DNA of 33,848 nt, taken from the NCBI GenBank assembly GCA_002314795.1, contig DCHI01000006.1:1-33848 (forward strand), written 5' to 3'. The position numbers and the translations under genes are program-made. The stretch is from Bacteroidales bacterium UBA1756. GTDB lineage: Bacteria > Bacteroidota > Bacteroidia > Bacteroidales > WCHB1-69. Shown in pieces: positions 16,478 through 25,065 of this stretch. The notes beneath the pieces are model-generated. The model worked only from the letters and a program-made list of their open reading frames with translations, was not told where the DNA came from and made no database searches. Positions within the stretch are counted from its first letter, which is position 1. The number at the start of each line of letters is the position of its first letter.

Positions 16478-16570
16478 GATTATCTTACTGATAATCAATA
16501 AAAATGACGAACAGAAATGTTCGCCATTTTTCATTTTAGAGCAAAAAGAGCAAAATAAAAGGTCATAAAC
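16478..16570 (+). repeat. Double-hairpin cassette, copy 1
   Basis: About 93 bp that recur almost unchanged at 18053-18146. The cassette starts with GATTATC-TTACT-GATAATC (16478-16496), a perfect 7-bp hairpin, followed by the terminator hairpin at 16500-16531 and a shared A-rich tail ending in GGTCATAAA. The differences between copies are a few substitutions plus a small indel in the A-rich tail. The two copies bracket the T9SS type A gene. Confidence 0.9.
16500..16531 (+). terminator. Terminator after the DUF2795 gene
   Basis: AAAAATGACGAACA (16500-16513) pairs with TGTTCGCCATTTTT (16518-16531), with one A-C mismatch and a GAAA tetraloop. T and A runs flank it on both sides, so it could act in both directions. 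Confidence 0.8.
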
Positions 16571-16630
16571 TACAACAGAACATATAATTGTTACCTGCAA
16601 TCTTTTTTACTAAACATTAAAAATAATTTG

Positions 16631-16638
16631 TACATTTG
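16631..16638 (+). promoter_or_regulatory. -7 box of the T9SS type A gene
   Basis: TACATTTG followed by CCACC, 30 bp before the ATG at 16669, matches TAnnTTTG. There is no TTG at the exact -33 distance. Confidence 0.5.
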
Positions 16639-16668
16639 CCACCGATTCCATTTAGAAAATATTAGACT

Positions 16669-18045
16669 ATGAAAAAATTTATTACCCTTTTCACCTTGGT
16701 CGCAGTGTGTTTGTGTTCACACGCCCAAATCATCGAAAGTCAGTTATACAATGTACAAAATGAGGAAATAGACCGCAGCGATTGGTACGGCTTTTTTCAG
16801 CGAACATCTGTTTGGATAACAAATAGTGCAGCAGAATATTTATTACGTGTTCCGGATCATACGCTTGAAGGCCACTATCGTATTGAGAAAGTGGGATTTT
16901 ACCACTGTACAAGTGAAAACATCACTAACTATAGCGGAGAACCTTTCAACAACGAAACCTATTACATCCGTTTTTATACGGGCACACATTATGTCGCCAC
17001 AACCTACTTGGATAGTAATAACGTTGAACACCCGTACGACTCCTTGGTTCCCGGAATTTTAGCTTGCGAATTCCCCTATACGCCAACAGAAACAGGATGG
17101 CAGGTACTCCATCTTCCTGATACCTTTGATCTTCCTACGACGGACCCGTGTGGAGGGAATGACGAATTCTGCGTTTCCATTTTTGCGCCCACCAAAAGTG
17201 CCATCGGACTAAGTGCGCCAGACACTATGTGCGCAGACCTGAATTATGCCTATTTAAATGACAATGATGGCTGGTGGCATTATAGATTCGTTGACCAAGG
17301 ACAAATCGTCCATAGACCTTTTACATTAATCTTTTATCATCAAGAATATAACTTTCACCGTCCCTCCGACTGGAAGGCCGAAATATACAATCCTAACGAA
17401 GAACAGGCCGACTCCGAACCGGTAACCGAAGTTTTCATCAACTCTACCGAAGACTCACTATTTGCATACTTCGGCGCCACTTGTCTATTTCACTACTACC
17501 ACTCTTTTACCGACCTTTTCAAACTCTCTCTTTATGCGGATGGAGAAACTCCCTTCTATTTCTTGAACAATCAGAGCTATTCCTATGTGGATTCAAATGA
17601 ATTGGGATCATTTGAAGAAGAGATAAACCTTCGATTCACCAAAACCCTTTGCGGGATGAATGAATTGTCAAACTTAAACATCTCCTTCCCCTTTGATTTA
17701 TGCTTCTACTTCGATATTGAATCACTGCCGGAAAATGGTTGCCACTATGACATCAACTTGCAAAATAACACCTATTGTGTTCGGTATGACTTTCCAAACA
17801 GTATTGATGAGAACAGCAGCACGCTGAATGTGTATCCGAATCCGGCGTGCAACTATATCCATATTGAAAATGCTGTCGGGGCTCAGGTTTCTATCTACAA
17901 CGCCGCAGGTCAGGAGGTTATGAATTTCACAGCCAGTAATTCTGACGAAACCATCAACGTTGAAAAACTTCCGAGTGGTGTTTACGCCATTCGCGTGGTT
18001 AACGGGAACAAGGTCACTACCAACAAAGTTTGCATTACAAGGTAG
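16669..18045 (+). CDS. T9SS type A sorting-domain protein
   Basis: A 458-aa secreted protein. The signal peptide is residues 1-19 (cleavage after SHA). The central ~360 residues are rich in Tyr, Phe and Asn with scattered cysteines; I see no known catalytic motif. The last ~70 residues form the type A (Por-type) sorting domain, with LNVYPNPACNYIHIE, VSIYNAAGQEV, LPSGVYAIRVVNG and the terminal KVCITR. It should be exported by Sec and then carried across the outer membrane by the type IX system. It is monocistronic, with its own -7 box and a terminator, and is bracketed by the duplicated 93-bp cassettes. It is convergent with brxL. Confidence 0.88.
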   Translation: MKKFITLFTLVAVCLCSHAQIIESQLYNVQNEEIDRSDWYGFFQRTSVWITNSAAEYLLRVPDHTLEGHYRIEKVGFYHCTSENITNYSGEPFNNETYYIRFYTGTHYVATTYLDSNNVEHPYDSLVPGILACEFPYTPTETGWQVLHLPDTFDLPTTDPCGGNDEFCVSIFAPTKSAIGLSAPDTMCADLNYAYLNDNDGWWHYRFVDQGQIVHRPFTLIFYHQEYNFHRPSDWKAEIYNPNEEQADSEPVTEVFINSTEDSLFAYFGATCLFHYYHSFTDLFKLSLYADGETPFYFLNNQSYSYVDSNELGSFEEEINLRFTKTLCGMNELSNLNISFPFDLCFYFDIESLPENGCHYDINLQNNTYCVRYDFPNSIDENSSTLNVYPNPACNYIHIENAVGAQVSIYNAAGQEVMNFTASNSDETINVEKLPSGVYAIRVVNGNKVTTNKVCITR

Positions 18046-18052
18046 TGTTTTA

Positions 18053-18146
18053 GATTATCTTACTGATAATCAATAAAAATGGCGAGCAGAGATGTTCGCC
18101 ATTTTTCATTTTAGAGCAATAAAAAGCAAAATAAAAGGTCATAAAA
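18053..18146 (+). repeat. Double-hairpin cassette, copy 2
   Basis: The second copy of the cassette described at 16478. Its first hairpin is at 18053-18071. It lies between the convergent T9SS type A gene and brxL, 37 bp from the brxL stop, so it marks the left border of the BREX operon. Confidence 0.9.
18075..18106 (+). terminator. Bidirectional terminator between the T9SS type A gene and brxL
   Basis: AAAAATGGCGAGCA (18075-18088) pairs with TGTTCGCCATTTTT (18093-18106) through 14 bp, with one G-T wobble and a GAGA tetraloop. A runs on the left and T runs on the right give it a U-tract in either direction. It is the likely terminator for both converging transcripts. Confidence 0.85.
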
Positions 18147-18183
18147 GTGTATGACACAATAGGAGTTTCTGTAAAGTACGGTT

Positions 18184-20229
18184 TTAATTGCCTGAGTTAT
18201 CCCTTGTATAAGTTATAGTGAAATCCTTGCAACTTCGCTTTTCCTGACGGCTGTTGGCAATGCTGAACGGCGAGTATTTTTCAAAAATGTCCAATCCTCT
18301 GCCCATAGTGATTTTCCACCCAGTATCCGTTTTTATGCAACGGTCGTGGAAGTCTTCAAACTTATATTCAAAAATAATGCCGTGCGTGAGGAGGTCATCC
18401 TTAATGTCATCCAACTTATCAATTAATTCCGGTGTCTTATCAACTTCTTCATAAGTCTTGAGATTGATTTTCAAATCATCGACGGGACGAATGTCGATAA
18501 GCATAGATACGAATTCCAACAAGTTCTTGATTTGCCAAGTTGTCCTGATGTATGGGTCCTCTATCGTTATTTCCTTTGCATCCGTCAAATACGGACCGAA
18601 AAGTTTTGCGAATGAGACTCCGGTCTGACCGAGACGGTATGAAACACTGTGTTCTCTTAAAGTGACCATACTCTTCAAAGGTCTTTCAGTGGCATCTTGA
18701 GAGCTTTGCTGTTCAGTCTGATTTTCTTCAGGCTTATCATTGGGCATATCTATATCAGCAATATTGTTACTGATTCGTTCAAGCGTATCAACTCTTACTT
18801 CTCTGCCGTTTTTCACATTGATATACTTGAAAATGGCAGGTTCGGCTTTAAATGTTTCATCTATCAGATATAGCTGATCCTTCACTCTCTTACGGCATTC
18901 CGTAGCAAAATCAATAATTTCGTATGCCTCTTCATCTGTCATCTGCAGGTCTGGATATAACAGTTTCACCATTCCGGAAAAAGTTTTTCTTATGGCAAGG
19001 TGGTCACGTTCAGAAAGAGAGGTGTCAAACTTGGCATAATCTTTCAACAGGCTTGTCAAATCCTTGTTTCTCATCTCGTGAAGCACTGCTGCAATGTAGT
19101 CGGTAATCAAACCATATCCTTTGGAGAATGACTCTTTTTTGAGAATCTTGACTTCCCACCCGGGATTGTAAAGATGCATTCTGTCAAGGAAAGCACCTTT
19201 GATAAAAGATGTTGGAATACTCTCAAAGAGGTGACTGTTTTTGAGCATATATGGAACTGTATGCTTGGTATTTCCGACAAAGACCATAGAAGCACTTGCT
19301 TCATACGTACCTTTCCCGCGGTTAAAGGATTTGTTGGCAAGATAGTTCTGCATTGTATCAATCAACACAGGGTCAACATTACGGCCTTTCTGCTGTTCAA
19401 ACTCATCCCAGGCCACGACATCCCAATATCCGACCAACCCAAGTTGTTCCTTGTTACCGGTCATTTTCACAAAGAGACGTGCGCTCGTCACATCACCACC
19501 TGATACCAATACGCCGTACGGGGACAATTCCTGAAACACATGAGATTTACCTGTACCTTTAGGTCCCAGTTCCATAAAATTGAAGTTGTTTTCAACGTGA
19601 GGAAGAAGTCTTGCCAATGCTATCATTTTCTCACGGCGATTCAACATATCGGGATTCAATCCAACGGTATGAACCAGAAAATCAATCCATTCCTCGGTTG
19701 TAAAATATTTTCGCTGAGCAATGAATTCATCAATATTGATATTACTGATCTGGATTGGTTTCAAGGTCTGGATTTCCCAACGCACGCGCACATCTTCCCC
19801 GGGAACATATCCTAAAGTGATGATACACCACACACCGTTGCCACTCAAAAGCTTTGGATTCTTTGTAACGTAATCTGTCCCGATAGGAATTCCAGAAAGT
19901 CCTAAATTGGCAAAACTGGCCTGGTATTCGTCAGAGCGTTCGTTCAACGTAACAAATACTTTATCTATGATCCGGTGACGGCCTCTTTCTCGGATAAGAC
20001 CTTTAACAGACTCAGATTCAGCCCGGTGGACATAATTATTCTGTATTATCTGTTTGACTTTTTCAAGACCTTCATTGATAATTACTTCGTCATCACTGGC
20101 GCAATATTGTCCGAGCAGGTATTCAAGCACGTATGTCGGAACGGGAAGTCCGCCTTTAACGAGGAAAGCGAGGTCTTTTCTGACCACCTTGCCTATAAAC
20201 GCATTCATCACTTTTTCTTGTAATGTCAT
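18184..20229 (-). CDS. brxL: BREX effector BrxL (AAA+), with an MIT_C-like C-terminus
   Basis: Last gene of the BREX operon, 681 aa. In type 1 BREX, BrxL is an AAA+ DNA-translocating ring needed for phage exclusion but not for methylation. The AAA+ core has Walker A GPKGTGKS (222-229), Walker B ending Asp275-Glu276 (VVAWDEFE), a sensor Asn320 (FVGN) and a probable arginine finger at Arg350 (FLDRMH). A Gln/Glu-rich linker follows (~495-520). The region ~538-655 does not look like a Lon protease. It matches the MIT_C (phospholipase D-like) domain of eukaryotic MITD1: ITIEDPYIR (554-562), HDR (628-630), GWKI (637-640) and GRGLDIF (643-649). The start lies 11 bp after the pglZ stop. The terminator cassette at 18053-18146 follows. 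Confidence 0.93.
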   Translation of the reverse strand: MTLQEKVMNAFIGKVVRKDLAFLVKGGLPVPTYVLEYLLGQYCASDDEVIINEGLEKVKQIIQNNYVHRAESESVKGLIRERGRHRIIDKVFVTLNERSDEYQASFANLGLSGIPIGTDYVTKNPKLLSGNGVWCIITLGYVPGEDVRVRWEIQTLKPIQISNINIDEFIAQRKYFTTEEWIDFLVHTVGLNPDMLNRREKMIALARLLPHVENNFNFMELGPKGTGKSHVFQELSPYGVLVSGGDVTSARLFVKMTGNKEQLGLVGYWDVVAWDEFEQQKGRNVDPVLIDTMQNYLANKSFNRGKGTYEASASMVFVGNTKHTVPYMLKNSHLFESIPTSFIKGAFLDRMHLYNPGWEVKILKKESFSKGYGLITDYIAAVLHEMRNKDLTSLLKDYAKFDTSLSERDHLAIRKTFSGMVKLLYPDLQMTDEEAYEIIDFATECRKRVKDQLYLIDETFKAEPAIFKYINVKNGREVRVDTLERISNNIADIDMPNDKPEENQTEQQSSQDATERPLKSMVTLREHSVSYRLGQTGVSFAKLFGPYLTDAKEITIEDPYIRTTWQIKNLLEFVSMLIDIRPVDDLKINLKTYEEVDKTPELIDKLDDIKDDLLTHGIIFEYKFEDFHDRCIKTDTGWKITMGRGLDIFEKYSPFSIANSRQEKRSCKDFTITYTRDNSGN

Positions 20230-20240
20230 ATCGTTAGAAA

Positions 20241-22781
20241 TTAAAAGTCCTGCTCTATCATTGTGTTGTTTTTGACAATCTCTCTGACAAGAGGATTCAG
20301 TCTGTCATCAATGTCATAGATTCGCAGCTGAAGCATACTTGCATTAACTGACTTATTCAGGTTCAAAGTTACTTCATATACCCGATTATTCAGGTTTGAA
20401 GCGTCGGTACTGTTCAACGTTATTTCTTTTTCTGCAGTAACAGGATCTTCTCCATTAAAGACACAACATACTATTTTGCGTTCCATAATGGTCATACTGA
20501 CTGCTTCTGACTGAATTATCTGAAATTTCAGACGGCTGCTGACCATATTAAGATTGTGATTCATCAGAGCCAGATTAACCTTTTCGTTTTTATCCGTTTT
20601 TCTTCGACTGCTCTTGATGAATGGTATGATTATTTCTTGTAATGAAGCGCCACCGTGTGCAAAGTTATATCCCCCGGGCGCAGCCAGACGATTGGTGCCG
20701 TATGGAACTGCTACCAATGTTGCAGATGCCGTATTCATCCCTGACACTTCATTCACAGGAAACTTGACGATGCCGTCAATGTCACTTGGACTGTCCGTGA
20801 GGTAATACCTTGTTTTCTTTTCTATGGTATTCTCAACGATACTGTGTTTGTCTTTGTCTTCAAACTTCATATCATTGTATATGAAACCGTGGTCTGCGGT
20901 AAGAAGTACCATTGAAACATTCCAAGTAGAATGAAGCCGCTTGATGAGAACTGTAAGCTGTTCAATAGCTTTCCTGCAAGCTGCAATCACTTCAAAAGGA
21001 CTTTGCGAATGACTGGCTTCGTCAATGGTGTCGTGAAATATGTAAACCAAAGGACGTTTGAAAATTTCACGCATAAATTGGATTTCTCCATTCATTACAT
21101 CTTCATAGCGGATGCACACCGCTCCATCTTTGTAATTCTGAAGATGTGTTGTACGTTGTTCGGTGGAAGTCAAAACCTGCCCGTCAACATACAAATCCGT
21201 TCCCTGCAATTCAAGAGAATGATGGGGAAGAAGTGACGGCTTGCAGTACTTGGTTTCAGTAGGAAGCATAGCACAATATGCCGACAGATGAGCTATATGC
21301 TTCTCTTTGCTGAGTTCCTGCATCAGTTCATTAGCCACTTCGTATCGGAGAGCATCGCTGACAATAATTACCTGCTTGACCGTATTGTCCCTTTCATTCT
21401 TGTAAAAATCCTCTTGATGTTTAAGGCTAATTTCTTTGAATGCATTGCCTTTTTCCTCGACACAGGTAAGCCATTCCAGGTTCAGCACATTGGTGATTTT
21501 GGCGTAATCCTGATCAAGTTGCTGTTTTGCCGTATGAAGAGTCTGCTCAATAGGATTTTCTTTGGTAATAAGATTGTGGTATGCTTCAAGCGAACGGCGG
21601 TAGAACGTATCAACCAGATAAAACCTGTCAAGGTAGAACTGGATGTACGCATCCGGCGTGTTCAGTTTGAGAGTTCCCAATTCTTTAGTCTGATTGTAGT
21701 ATAAAGCAAGATATTGAATGAAGGAAATTGCCATCTGGATGTTACTTGTTTCCGGCAGCTTTAAGGATAACTCCCGCATACGGTCGTTGACTTTTGCCGG
21801 ATCTGCAATCAGTTTGGCCTCGATGACCTCTTTCAATATAGGCCAGCAAAGCTGTTCTGTCATATAGAAATAAGGTGCATCAATTCCATATACATTGATG
21901 ATTTCTTCTTCTTTGATGTCAGAAGCGAGCTTCTCCAAAGCTGTTGAAAACTGTTCGGAGAGGGCTCTGTCGTGCGTTCCAAATTCATATATCTTGTTGA
22001 TTTGGTCAAGCGTGACGGAGTTGGTGATTTTGTACTTTTTATATGAATCTGCCGCCTGAGGATTCAGCAACTGGGTGATGCTGTTATATTTCAGACTTTC
22101 TGCGATGGATTTCATCTTCAACTCTCTGTTAGGCATAAAAGAGAGCCCGAAAAGCTTTGTCAATTTCTCATCAAGTGCTTTCATAGCATCAAAAGACTTA
22201 TTCACACGGTTAAAGAAATCAGTCTTTTTCTTATCGTCAGCGGAAGCATCTAAAATGATTATTTTCACAATAAGTGTTTCCCAATCGTGGATTTTTTTAT
22301 CGCCAAGGTAATTACTCAGGAATGCACGGCAGACAATATCCTCATTGAAGGATTCCCGGTCAATGTGTCCGGCAAGCATACTGCTAATCTTTGTTGACAT
22401 CATCTCAGCGATATTCTTCTTTATGAAAGGAAGAAATTTCTCCGGCAGATTGTATTGCTGCATATAGCTTGCATAGTCATCTTCCCGATATTCCATATTG
22501 GCCTTCAGCATATCCAATAATGGAAATTTCAATTGGTCTGCCTCCGTATGAGGATAGGTGTCTGAAGGGAACAAGAGAACAACTTTCTTGTCTTTCCAAT
22601 CATTTTCAATGGCATACTTGGTATTGAACCAGGCACCATTGAAAACCTTGTACAAATAATCCTCATCCCACGATTTCACTTCAGCCAATTCTTGCTGAAT
22701 AATATCCATCTTATCAAAAATAAAGAGAACACGGAGTTGGGGATTCTTGTCGAAGTAGTTGTAAATTTTATCAATAACCAT
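20241..22781 (-). CDS. pglZ: BREX alkaline-phosphatase-superfamily protein PglZ (type A)
   Basis: 846 aa, the usual size of BREX-1 PglZ. The family has an alkaline-phosphatase-like metal site and is required for both methylation and phage exclusion; its true substrate is unsettled. Candidate metal ligands are Asp476 in VSDALRYE, Thr509 in LPTET, Asp587 and His591 after VYIFHDTIDEASHSQ, Asp630 and His631 in TADHGF, and His709 in the AHGGASLQE motif. The N-terminal ~450 residues are helical and start with the family-typical segments YFDKNPQLRVLFIFD and VVLLFPSDTYP. It lies 47 bp after the HNH gene and 11 bp before brxL, so it is co-transcribed with both. All the core motifs I looked for are present. 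Confidence 0.95.
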   Translation of the reverse strand: MVIDKIYNYFDKNPQLRVLFIFDKMDIIQQELAEVKSWDEDYLYKVFNGAWFNTKYAIENDWKDKKVVLLFPSDTYPHTEADQLKFPLLDMLKANMEYREDDYASYMQQYNLPEKFLPFIKKNIAEMMSTKISSMLAGHIDRESFNEDIVCRAFLSNYLGDKKIHDWETLIVKIIILDASADDKKKTDFFNRVNKSFDAMKALDEKLTKLFGLSFMPNRELKMKSIAESLKYNSITQLLNPQAADSYKKYKITNSVTLDQINKIYEFGTHDRALSEQFSTALEKLASDIKEEEIINVYGIDAPYFYMTEQLCWPILKEVIEAKLIADPAKVNDRMRELSLKLPETSNIQMAISFIQYLALYYNQTKELGTLKLNTPDAYIQFYLDRFYLVDTFYRRSLEAYHNLITKENPIEQTLHTAKQQLDQDYAKITNVLNLEWLTCVEEKGNAFKEISLKHQEDFYKNERDNTVKQVIIVSDALRYEVANELMQELSKEKHIAHLSAYCAMLPTETKYCKPSLLPHHSLELQGTDLYVDGQVLTSTEQRTTHLQNYKDGAVCIRYEDVMNGEIQFMREIFKRPLVYIFHDTIDEASHSQSPFEVIAACRKAIEQLTVLIKRLHSTWNVSMVLLTADHGFIYNDMKFEDKDKHSIVENTIEKKTRYYLTDSPSDIDGIVKFPVNEVSGMNTASATLVAVPYGTNRLAAPGGYNFAHGGASLQEIIIPFIKSSRRKTDKNEKVNLALMNHNLNMVSSRLKFQIIQSEAVSMTIMERKIVCCVFNGEDPVTAEKEITLNSTDASNLNNRVYEVTLNLNKSVNASMLQLRIYDIDDRLNPLVREIVKNNTMIEQDF

Positions 22782-22828
22782 AATGAATTTTTACTTCTTA
22801 ATTGTTTTTATGGCAATTAACATAAACT

Positions 22829-23638
22829 TTAGATACCAAAATAATCGTATTTCAATAATTTATTCCAATACTTGTCCGTTTGCAAATTGAGATATGCTTT
22901 AAGCGTTTCATCGTTGAAATGGCAATCGGCTACGATAGCTTCGCCGGCTACTTGATATAAGATTTCATATCTTTCATCGACTTGTTTCAATTTTCCAAGA
23001 TCGATTTTGTGACTTTTTGCATAAAACCAAACACATCTGATAGCTTTGAGAAGCGGAGTATTCAATTCTACTTTCTCAATGGTGGGCAAGTCAACGCTAC
23101 TTCCGTTATTTAACACTGGATCAGCCGACCAATTCATTTCTCCCGTTTTCTCATTGTATTGGATTTCATTTTTGATGTCAGGATAAAAGAACAATGGTTC
23201 AATATACTGCGAACCTCTGTGATTATTGCAGTCAGTGCAAGCAATGGAAAAATTATAGTATGACATCACGTGAGGATAAGGCGGAAAAACGAATCTTCCC
23301 TTAATAAAATCGGATGTCAGGCAAACATTCTCATAGTTCAGATAATTCTTGGCTCGCGTATTGAAATATTGCAAAAAGTCACCTTTATTTCTGATGCTTT
23401 GAGGAATAACGTGTTCTATAGAGGCCTCCCGACAATTACCCATCTTCATCATACAATAACAGCATCGGTATTCCTGTTCAGGAAGAAGAACATTGTCAAT
23501 CAATTTGTGTTTGCCATCATTTGCCGTGAAATCATCATAAATTGTGCGTTCAGAAATACCAGGCAGACAAACCAAATTCAGATAGGCATCAATGATATCA
23601 TTGGCTTCGTGTTCGCTCTTCTTGTCAATATGTTCCAT
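22829..23638 (-). CDS. HNH endonuclease, PtuB-like, nested in BREX
   Basis: A 269-aa predicted nuclease with a zinc-ribbon HNH fold. It has Cys59 and Cys62 (RCCYC), the catalytic Glu75-His76 in ASIEHVIPQS, a second zinc pair Cys134/Cys137 in CTDCNNHRG, and the HNH Asn138/Asn139 and His140. This layout matches the HNH family that includes PtuB, the nuclease of Septu and of retron Ec78. It starts 12 bp after the upstream ATPase stop, as expected for a PtuA-PtuB pair. By hand count two sample lines are 37% and 42% GC, below the ~52-57% of the pglX ends. The HNH call is firm; the assignment to Septu is inferred from the pairing and motif order. A stand-alone restriction nuclease is the alternative. 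Confidence 0.85.
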   Translation of the reverse strand: MEHIDKKSEHEANDIIDAYLNLVCLPGISERTIYDDFTANDGKHKLIDNVLLPEQEYRCCYCMMKMGNCREASIEHVIPQSIRNKGDFLQYFNTRAKNYLNYENVCLTSDFIKGRFVFPPYPHVMSYYNFSIACTDCNNHRGSQYIEPLFFYPDIKNEIQYNEKTGEMNWSADPVLNNGSSVDLPTIEKVELNTPLLKAIRCVWFYAKSHKIDLGKLKQVDERYEILYQVAGEAIVADCHFNDETLKAYLNLQTDKYWNKLLKYDYFGI

Positions 23639-23650
23639 TGTTTTAGATTG

Positions 23651-24970
23651 TTAAAGACCGAGTTCTTGAATAAATCGGGTGTTTTGGGCGTATTTTTCTC
23701 TGATAATATCTTCGATTTTATTTGCCTTTGTCGGGTCTTTCCCCTTCCAGAACAAGTACATTTTTTTCAATTCGCCAAGTTGGCGGTTACTTTGTGGTGT
23801 TTGCATAATGTCTGTCAATCCCAAGTTGTAATCTATTCCAAATATGTCCTCAATCTTATCATACTTGAATGTGTTGTCTTCACGGTACAATCTGTATAGT
23901 ATGTTGTCATCCGCATTGTCAGAACTTTGATCAAAATTGGTGATGACCAAAGGCGAATGGGTTGAAACAATGAATTGGATTTTAGGAAATGTCTTCTGCA
24001 GGCGAGGAAGAATTTCCATAGCAACGGAGGGATGTAAATGTAATTCTATTTCATCAATCCAGACAACACCTTCTGGATTACAATGATTGTTGAGCAGAAA
24101 ACTGCGATTGGCCAGGTCAAGAACGATGGAGAAGATGCGGTTGTATCCTTGAGGAAGATGGTTGAACGGTACACGTCTGCCATCGCGGTATTCTATCATC
24201 ATTTCCGGACGGTTACCCCTGAGTTCGGCTGAAAGATTGTCAACAATCATTTCCTCATTGATACCGTCGGTCATTATTTCAGTAAATGTTCTGAATACGG
24301 AAACAATACTATCCACGTATTCCTGTCTCTGCTTGTCAGATTGAAGTTTGTTGTTGAGCCATTGATTTGAAAAAAAGATTTTCCATATTTCCGTGCAACT
24401 TTGCTCTAAGTCCCATTGGTAATAACCCGTATTGGCTGGCAAAGGATTTCCGGATTCCAATTTATCCTTTATGTTGGGACCCAAATTTGTGTTTTTATGT
24501 GGAAAACCATCTGAAAAAAAAGCCAAAACAGGTTTCTCTTTCAACTCGTTGTAGTATTCCCAGAAATTCTGATATACGGCCTTAAATTTTGAATCTTTCA
24601 ATCCGGAAGTCGCACTTTCCTGTTCAAAAGCCCATATTAGATTATTCCCGGCAATGTTTAGTTGCAATGATTTCTGGGGAATATAAGCTTCTGCGTATAT
24701 TCTCAAAGGATACTGATAATCACCATTTTTAAAAAAAGGATCAGTAGCGGAAAAACTTTTCACTCGATTATTTGAACTTGCTATGAAATCATATTGAGGA
24801 GTGCCTTTCTGTTTTGAAAAAACAAAAGACATCGCCTGCACCATAGCACTGATAAGATTAGTCTTGCCCATTCCGTTTTTTCCGATGAACACAGTGGTTT
24901 TATTCCCTAAAGTGATTTCATAATCTTCGAAGTTCCGATAATTATGTAAAACAATGTTTTTCAGTTTCAT
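23651..24970 (-). CDS. RecF/OLD-type AAA ATPase, PtuA-like, nested in BREX
   Basis: A 439-aa ABC-type (SMC/RecF-like) ATPase. It has Walker A GKNGMGKT (30-37) directly after a RecF-type N-terminus (LKNIVLHNYRNFED), a signature-like LPQGYNR (272-278), Walker B ending Asp306-Glu307 (VVWIDEIELHLHP) and the H-loop His338 in STHSP. No TOPRIM nuclease domain follows, so it differs from OLD/Gabija GajA and fits PtuA of Septu, which works with an HNH partner. That partner is the next gene, 12 bp downstream. A 95-bp gap to pglX upstream contains a -7-like box, so the pair may also be expressed on its own. No reverse transcriptase or msr-like region is present, so it is not a retron. Confidence 0.88.
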   Translation of the reverse strand: MKLKNIVLHNYRNFEDYEITLGNKTTVFIGKNGMGKTNLISAMVQAMSFVFSKQKGTPQYDFIASSNNRVKSFSATDPFFKNGDYQYPLRIYAEAYIPQKSLQLNIAGNNLIWAFEQESATSGLKDSKFKAVYQNFWEYYNELKEKPVLAFFSDGFPHKNTNLGPNIKDKLESGNPLPANTGYYQWDLEQSCTEIWKIFFSNQWLNNKLQSDKQRQEYVDSIVSVFRTFTEIMTDGINEEMIVDNLSAELRGNRPEMMIEYRDGRRVPFNHLPQGYNRIFSIVLDLANRSFLLNNHCNPEGVVWIDEIELHLHPSVAMEILPRLQKTFPKIQFIVSTHSPLVITNFDQSSDNADDNILYRLYREDNTFKYDKIEDIFGIDYNLGLTDIMQTPQSNRQLGELKKMYLFWKGKDPTKANKIEDIIREKYAQNTRFIQELGL

Positions 24971-25002
24971 AAAATGATATGGTCTTTTTGTTATTCTTTC
25001 TG

Positions 25003-25010
25003 CAAAAATA
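25003..25010 (-). promoter_or_regulatory. Possible internal promoter for the ATPase-HNH pair
   Basis: TATTTTTG followed by CAG on the minus strand, 32 bp before the ATPase ATG, matches TAnnTTTG. A small hairpin, AATCAG-AATG-CTGATT (25021-25036), lies just upstream of it. No TTG is found at the exact -33 position. Confidence 0.4.
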
Positions 25011-25065
25011 AAATTTTTTTAATCAGAATGCTGATTTCAACAATTTGTACGAATGTTTGTCTCCT

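Noticed and set aside
23270..23899. 209-codon open frame on the plus strand across the HNH-ATPase junction
   Set aside because: It is antisense to two genes with intact catalytic motifs and has the Phe/Ile/Leu-rich composition of a shadow frame.
22829..24970. Retron of the Ec78 type
   Set aside because: The ATPase and HNH genes fit its effector, but there is no reverse transcriptase gene or msr/msd region next to them.
23651..24970. Gabija GajA or OLD nuclease
   Set aside because: The protein ends soon after the ATPase core and has no TOPRIM domain, and the downstream gene is an HNH nuclease, not a UvrD-type helicase.
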